Assembly: GCF_015500075.1 (NCBI RefSeq)
Contig: NZ_CP045497.1
Location: 186,001 to 250,000, forward strand
DNA: 64,000 bases
DNA from: Mesorhizobium sp. INR15
GTDB taxonomy: Bacteria > Pseudomonadota > Alphaproteobacteria > Rhizobiales > Rhizobiaceae
Direction of reading: 5' to 3'
Shown here: positions 62,308-64,000 of the stretch, piece after piece
Numbering within the stretch: the stretch's first letter is position 1
Layout: every line of letters begins with the position of its first letter
Notes under the pieces: generated by a model
Told to the model about the DNA's origin: nothing
The model's database searches: none
Seen by the model: only the letters and a program-made list of their open reading frames with translations
Translations under genes and position numbers: made by a program

Positions 62308-62455
62308 CCGCACCAATCGAACTGATATTTTTTCTATCAATCGTCTGTATGCTGGACCTTGCCTCGTATTGGGCCGAGCACGCAGAGCAGCTGACCAGGA
62401 TGCAGGAACATCCTGGCCAGCCTAACCACAACCCAGGCTATAGGGAGCTCGGATC

Positions 62456-63208
62456 ATGGGTGATTCCGACAATACACGAGTTCGTCCTTCGGTCACGCGC
62501 AGGATGTTGTTGGCGGGTGCAGGAGCGGCCGCGGCGGCGGTGCAATTTCAGCAAGGCGCGTCGGCGGACGGCGAGCTCGCAGGCAACACTGCCTTCGATC
62601 CAGCACTGGCGCTGTGGCAAGAATGGCAGTCCGCGTACACACGCACCGTCGCGCTCTGCCGCAAGCAGCAGCATCTTGAGAGCAGGCTGGTCGACGCCAT
62701 CGGCTTCCCGAAAGCGGAAGTCGAACTGCCCGACGAAAATGTAACCGTCACCGTCTCCTGGCCGGGTGATATCGAAGACCTGTTCGGGGACAACCCAAGC
62801 TTTGCGGACCTGCGCGCTCGGGCGGAGGCGGATTTAGCTGCCCACCAGGCGCGTTGGGATGCGGAGGACCGGCGCATCGGCTATTCCGCCGCCAAGCGGG
62901 AGGAACTTGCTGCCGCCGACCAAGAGCAAGATCTGGTTGAGTCCCTGATGGCAGCGCCTGCTACGACACTCGCCGGCGTGGCCGCCAAGCTCGATGCAGT
63001 CCTGCGCGAGGGTGAAAGCGCCGAAGACTGCACAGAGTTCCCATGGCCTCAGCTGCGTACCGCGCTCGGCGATCTGACGCGCATGGGCCAAGCGCTGCAG
63101 CGGGCGTTCATGCCAGGCAGCGACCAAGCTGAGCCATACCCGCGAAATCGCCGAGAGGACGTCGACAAGTCGGTGATGATGTACCAGCGCACAGATCGGG
63201 TGATATGA
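62456..63208 (+). CDS. Tat-exported protein of unknown function
   Basis: 250 residues. The N-terminus has a twin-Arg motif and hydrophobic core (SVTRRMLLAGAGAAAAAVQF). The mature part is acidic and rich in Ala/Glu helices, starting FDPALALWQEWQSAYTRTV, with no Cys clusters or catalytic motif I recognise. Monocistronic. Possibly one of a set of short lipoprotein-like exported proteins seen in rhizobia. Confidence 0.55.
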   Translation: MGDSDNTRVRPSVTRRMLLAGAGAAAAAVQFQQGASADGELAGNTAFDPALALWQEWQSAYTRTVALCRKQQHLESRLVDAIGFPKAEVELPDENVTVTVSWPGDIEDLFGDNPSFADLRARAEADLAAHQARWDAEDRRIGYSAAKREELAAADQEQDLVESLMAAPATTLAGVAAKLDAVLREGESAEDCTEFPWPQLRTALGDLTRMGQALQRAFMPGSDQAEPYPRNRREDVDKSVMMYQRTDRVI

Positions 63209-63313
63209 AAAGCCCATCGATGGCAACGCCGGTTCAGCTTGTCGCCGCGCGCGAAGCAAGAGCCAGCTCCCGCAGACCGCGCAATTCGGCTCTAGATCGA
63301 GGCGAACTAACAC

Positions 63314-64000
63314 CTATCCGCCCCACGAGTGTTCATTTGTTCGCCCATACTTGCGAAACGATTGCCAAAAACAGGCTGCGGCGGAGGCCACCGGAATTCT
63401 GACCACTACGGTTGTACCGACGCCGGGAGCGCTGTTGATGGTGAGCTTTCCTCTTAGCGTCGAAACCATCTGCGAACATGCGGTCAGGCCAAGCCCAGTA
63501 TGGCTCCCGGCTCGCGTTGTAAAGAACGGGTTGGTTGCTTTTGCAGCGATCGCGGGCGGCATCCCTAAGCCCTTGTCGACCACTTCAAGCACTAGATAGG
63601 CGCGCGGGAGGAACGGGTGTCGCTTGACTGTCGCGGAGACAAAAACCCGGGCGTTTTTGACGCCCGACGAAGCTACCAGACCGTTCTCGATCAGCTCGTT
63701 CACCACCAACCCGAACGGCGCCGAGGGCACGGGGTGCAAATTCGCTTTGGAACCGATCCGGATTTGAACCAAACCGCCGCGCTCTCGCACTATATCTTCT
63801 AGCAGTCGGCCGAGCGGCACACTGTTTGAATCTTGTGGCGCATAGGCGATTTGGAGCACACTGTTGGTGATCGATTCCAGTTCGCTCGCGGCATTGCGCG
63901 CAGCCTCAAGCATTTCGCTGCTTGGCTGCGTATCTGGCTTCGAATGCTCAAGGAACAGCCGCAGGGCTGTAACACGCGATCGGGTCGTATGCGCAAAGAG
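63314..64000 (-). CDS. Histidine kinase, 3' part (5' end beyond the window)
   Basis: The minus-strand frame is open from the right edge to the TAG at 63314. It has a phosphoacceptor-like FAHTTRSRVTALRLFLEHSK box and the HATPase domain: N-box VVNELIENGLVASS, G1 VDKGLGMPPAIA, F-box NPFFTTRAG and G2 HTGLGLTACSQMV. The tail after GVGTTVVVRIP is short. This is the transmitter half of a two-component sensor; its sensor domain and partner regulator lie outside. The N-box keeps the ATP-binding Asn. Confidence 0.8.
   Translation of the reverse strand, partial: LFAHTTRSRVTALRLFLEHSKPDTQPSSEMLEAARNAASELESITNSVLQIAYAPQDSNSVPLGRLLEDIVRERGGLVQIRIGSKANLHPVPSAPFGLVVNELIENGLVASSGVKNARVFVSATVKRHPFLPRAYLVLEVVDKGLGMPPAIAAKATNPFFTTRAGSHTGLGLTACSQMVSTLRGKLTINSAPGVGTTVVVRIPVASAAACFWQSFRKYGRTNEHSWGG

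Overview
The window looks like an accessory replicon or genomic island of an alphaproteobacterium of the Rhizobiales, most like Mesorhizobium and its relatives. Pointers are the high G+C coding style, MucR/Ros regulators, several complete sugar ABC importers each beside its own LacI, GntR or AraC regulator, a DUF2493 remnant typical of rhizobial plasmids and integrative elements, and a dense load of IS remnants. This placement is inference from gene content; no rRNA, tRNA or housekeeping marker is present.

Layout. 1-12.2 kb: a catabolic block under a LacI regulator, with an ABC binding protein (running off the left edge), a MalK-type ATPase, two SnoaL-like proteins, a GMC oxidoreductase, a HisD-family dehydrogenase, an SDR, a bicupin, an alpha/beta hydrolase and a truncated RraA-like protein. 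12.7-16.4 kb: a flavin monooxygenase, then small regulatory genes (MucR, XRE, a frameshifted small HTH gene, two very small proteins). 16.3-23.0 kb: a nested transposon graveyard (IS110 inside IS5, which truncates IS1380, then a group II intron and two IS630 elements). 23.0-34.2 kb: a four-carbon acid-sugar (tetronate-type) module: OtnC, OtnK, a decayed second OtnK, an LVIVD-repeat protein, a GntR regulator and an HpaI aldolase, divergent from a complete RbsA/RbsC/RbsC/RbsB importer and a 2-hydroxyacid dehydrogenase. 34.3-36.8 kb: an intact IS5 plus scraps of a Tn3 transposase, a mechanosensitive channel and an ISNCY element. 36.9-42.5 kb: a second importer operon ending in a metallo-beta-lactamase-fold hydrolase, divergent from a LacI gene. 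42.6-43.0 kb: DUF2493 and IS5 scraps. 43.3-50.3 kb: AraC regulator, importer, SDR and FGGY kinase, which fits pentitol uptake, oxidation to a ketopentose and phosphorylation. 50.5-53.0 kb: IS110, a deleted CusA efflux gene and a broken IS6. 53.2-56.8 kb: a flavin/2Fe-2S reductase, LysR regulator, amidohydrolase and small Rieske protein. 56.9-58.7 kb: a decayed IS21 and a mucR scrap. 59.3-64 kb: two secreted proteins of unknown function, an XRE regulator, a VapBC-like toxin-antitoxin pair, another XRE protein, a Tat-exported unknown and the 3' part of a histidine kinase gene.

Overall this is a set of independently regulated carbon-scavenging cassettes (importer, regulator, two to six enzymes) separated by mobile-element scars. 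The parts least covered by known pathways are the SnoaL/HisD/bicupin block, the LVIVD protein inside the tetronate operon, and the reductase/amidohydrolase/Rieske group.
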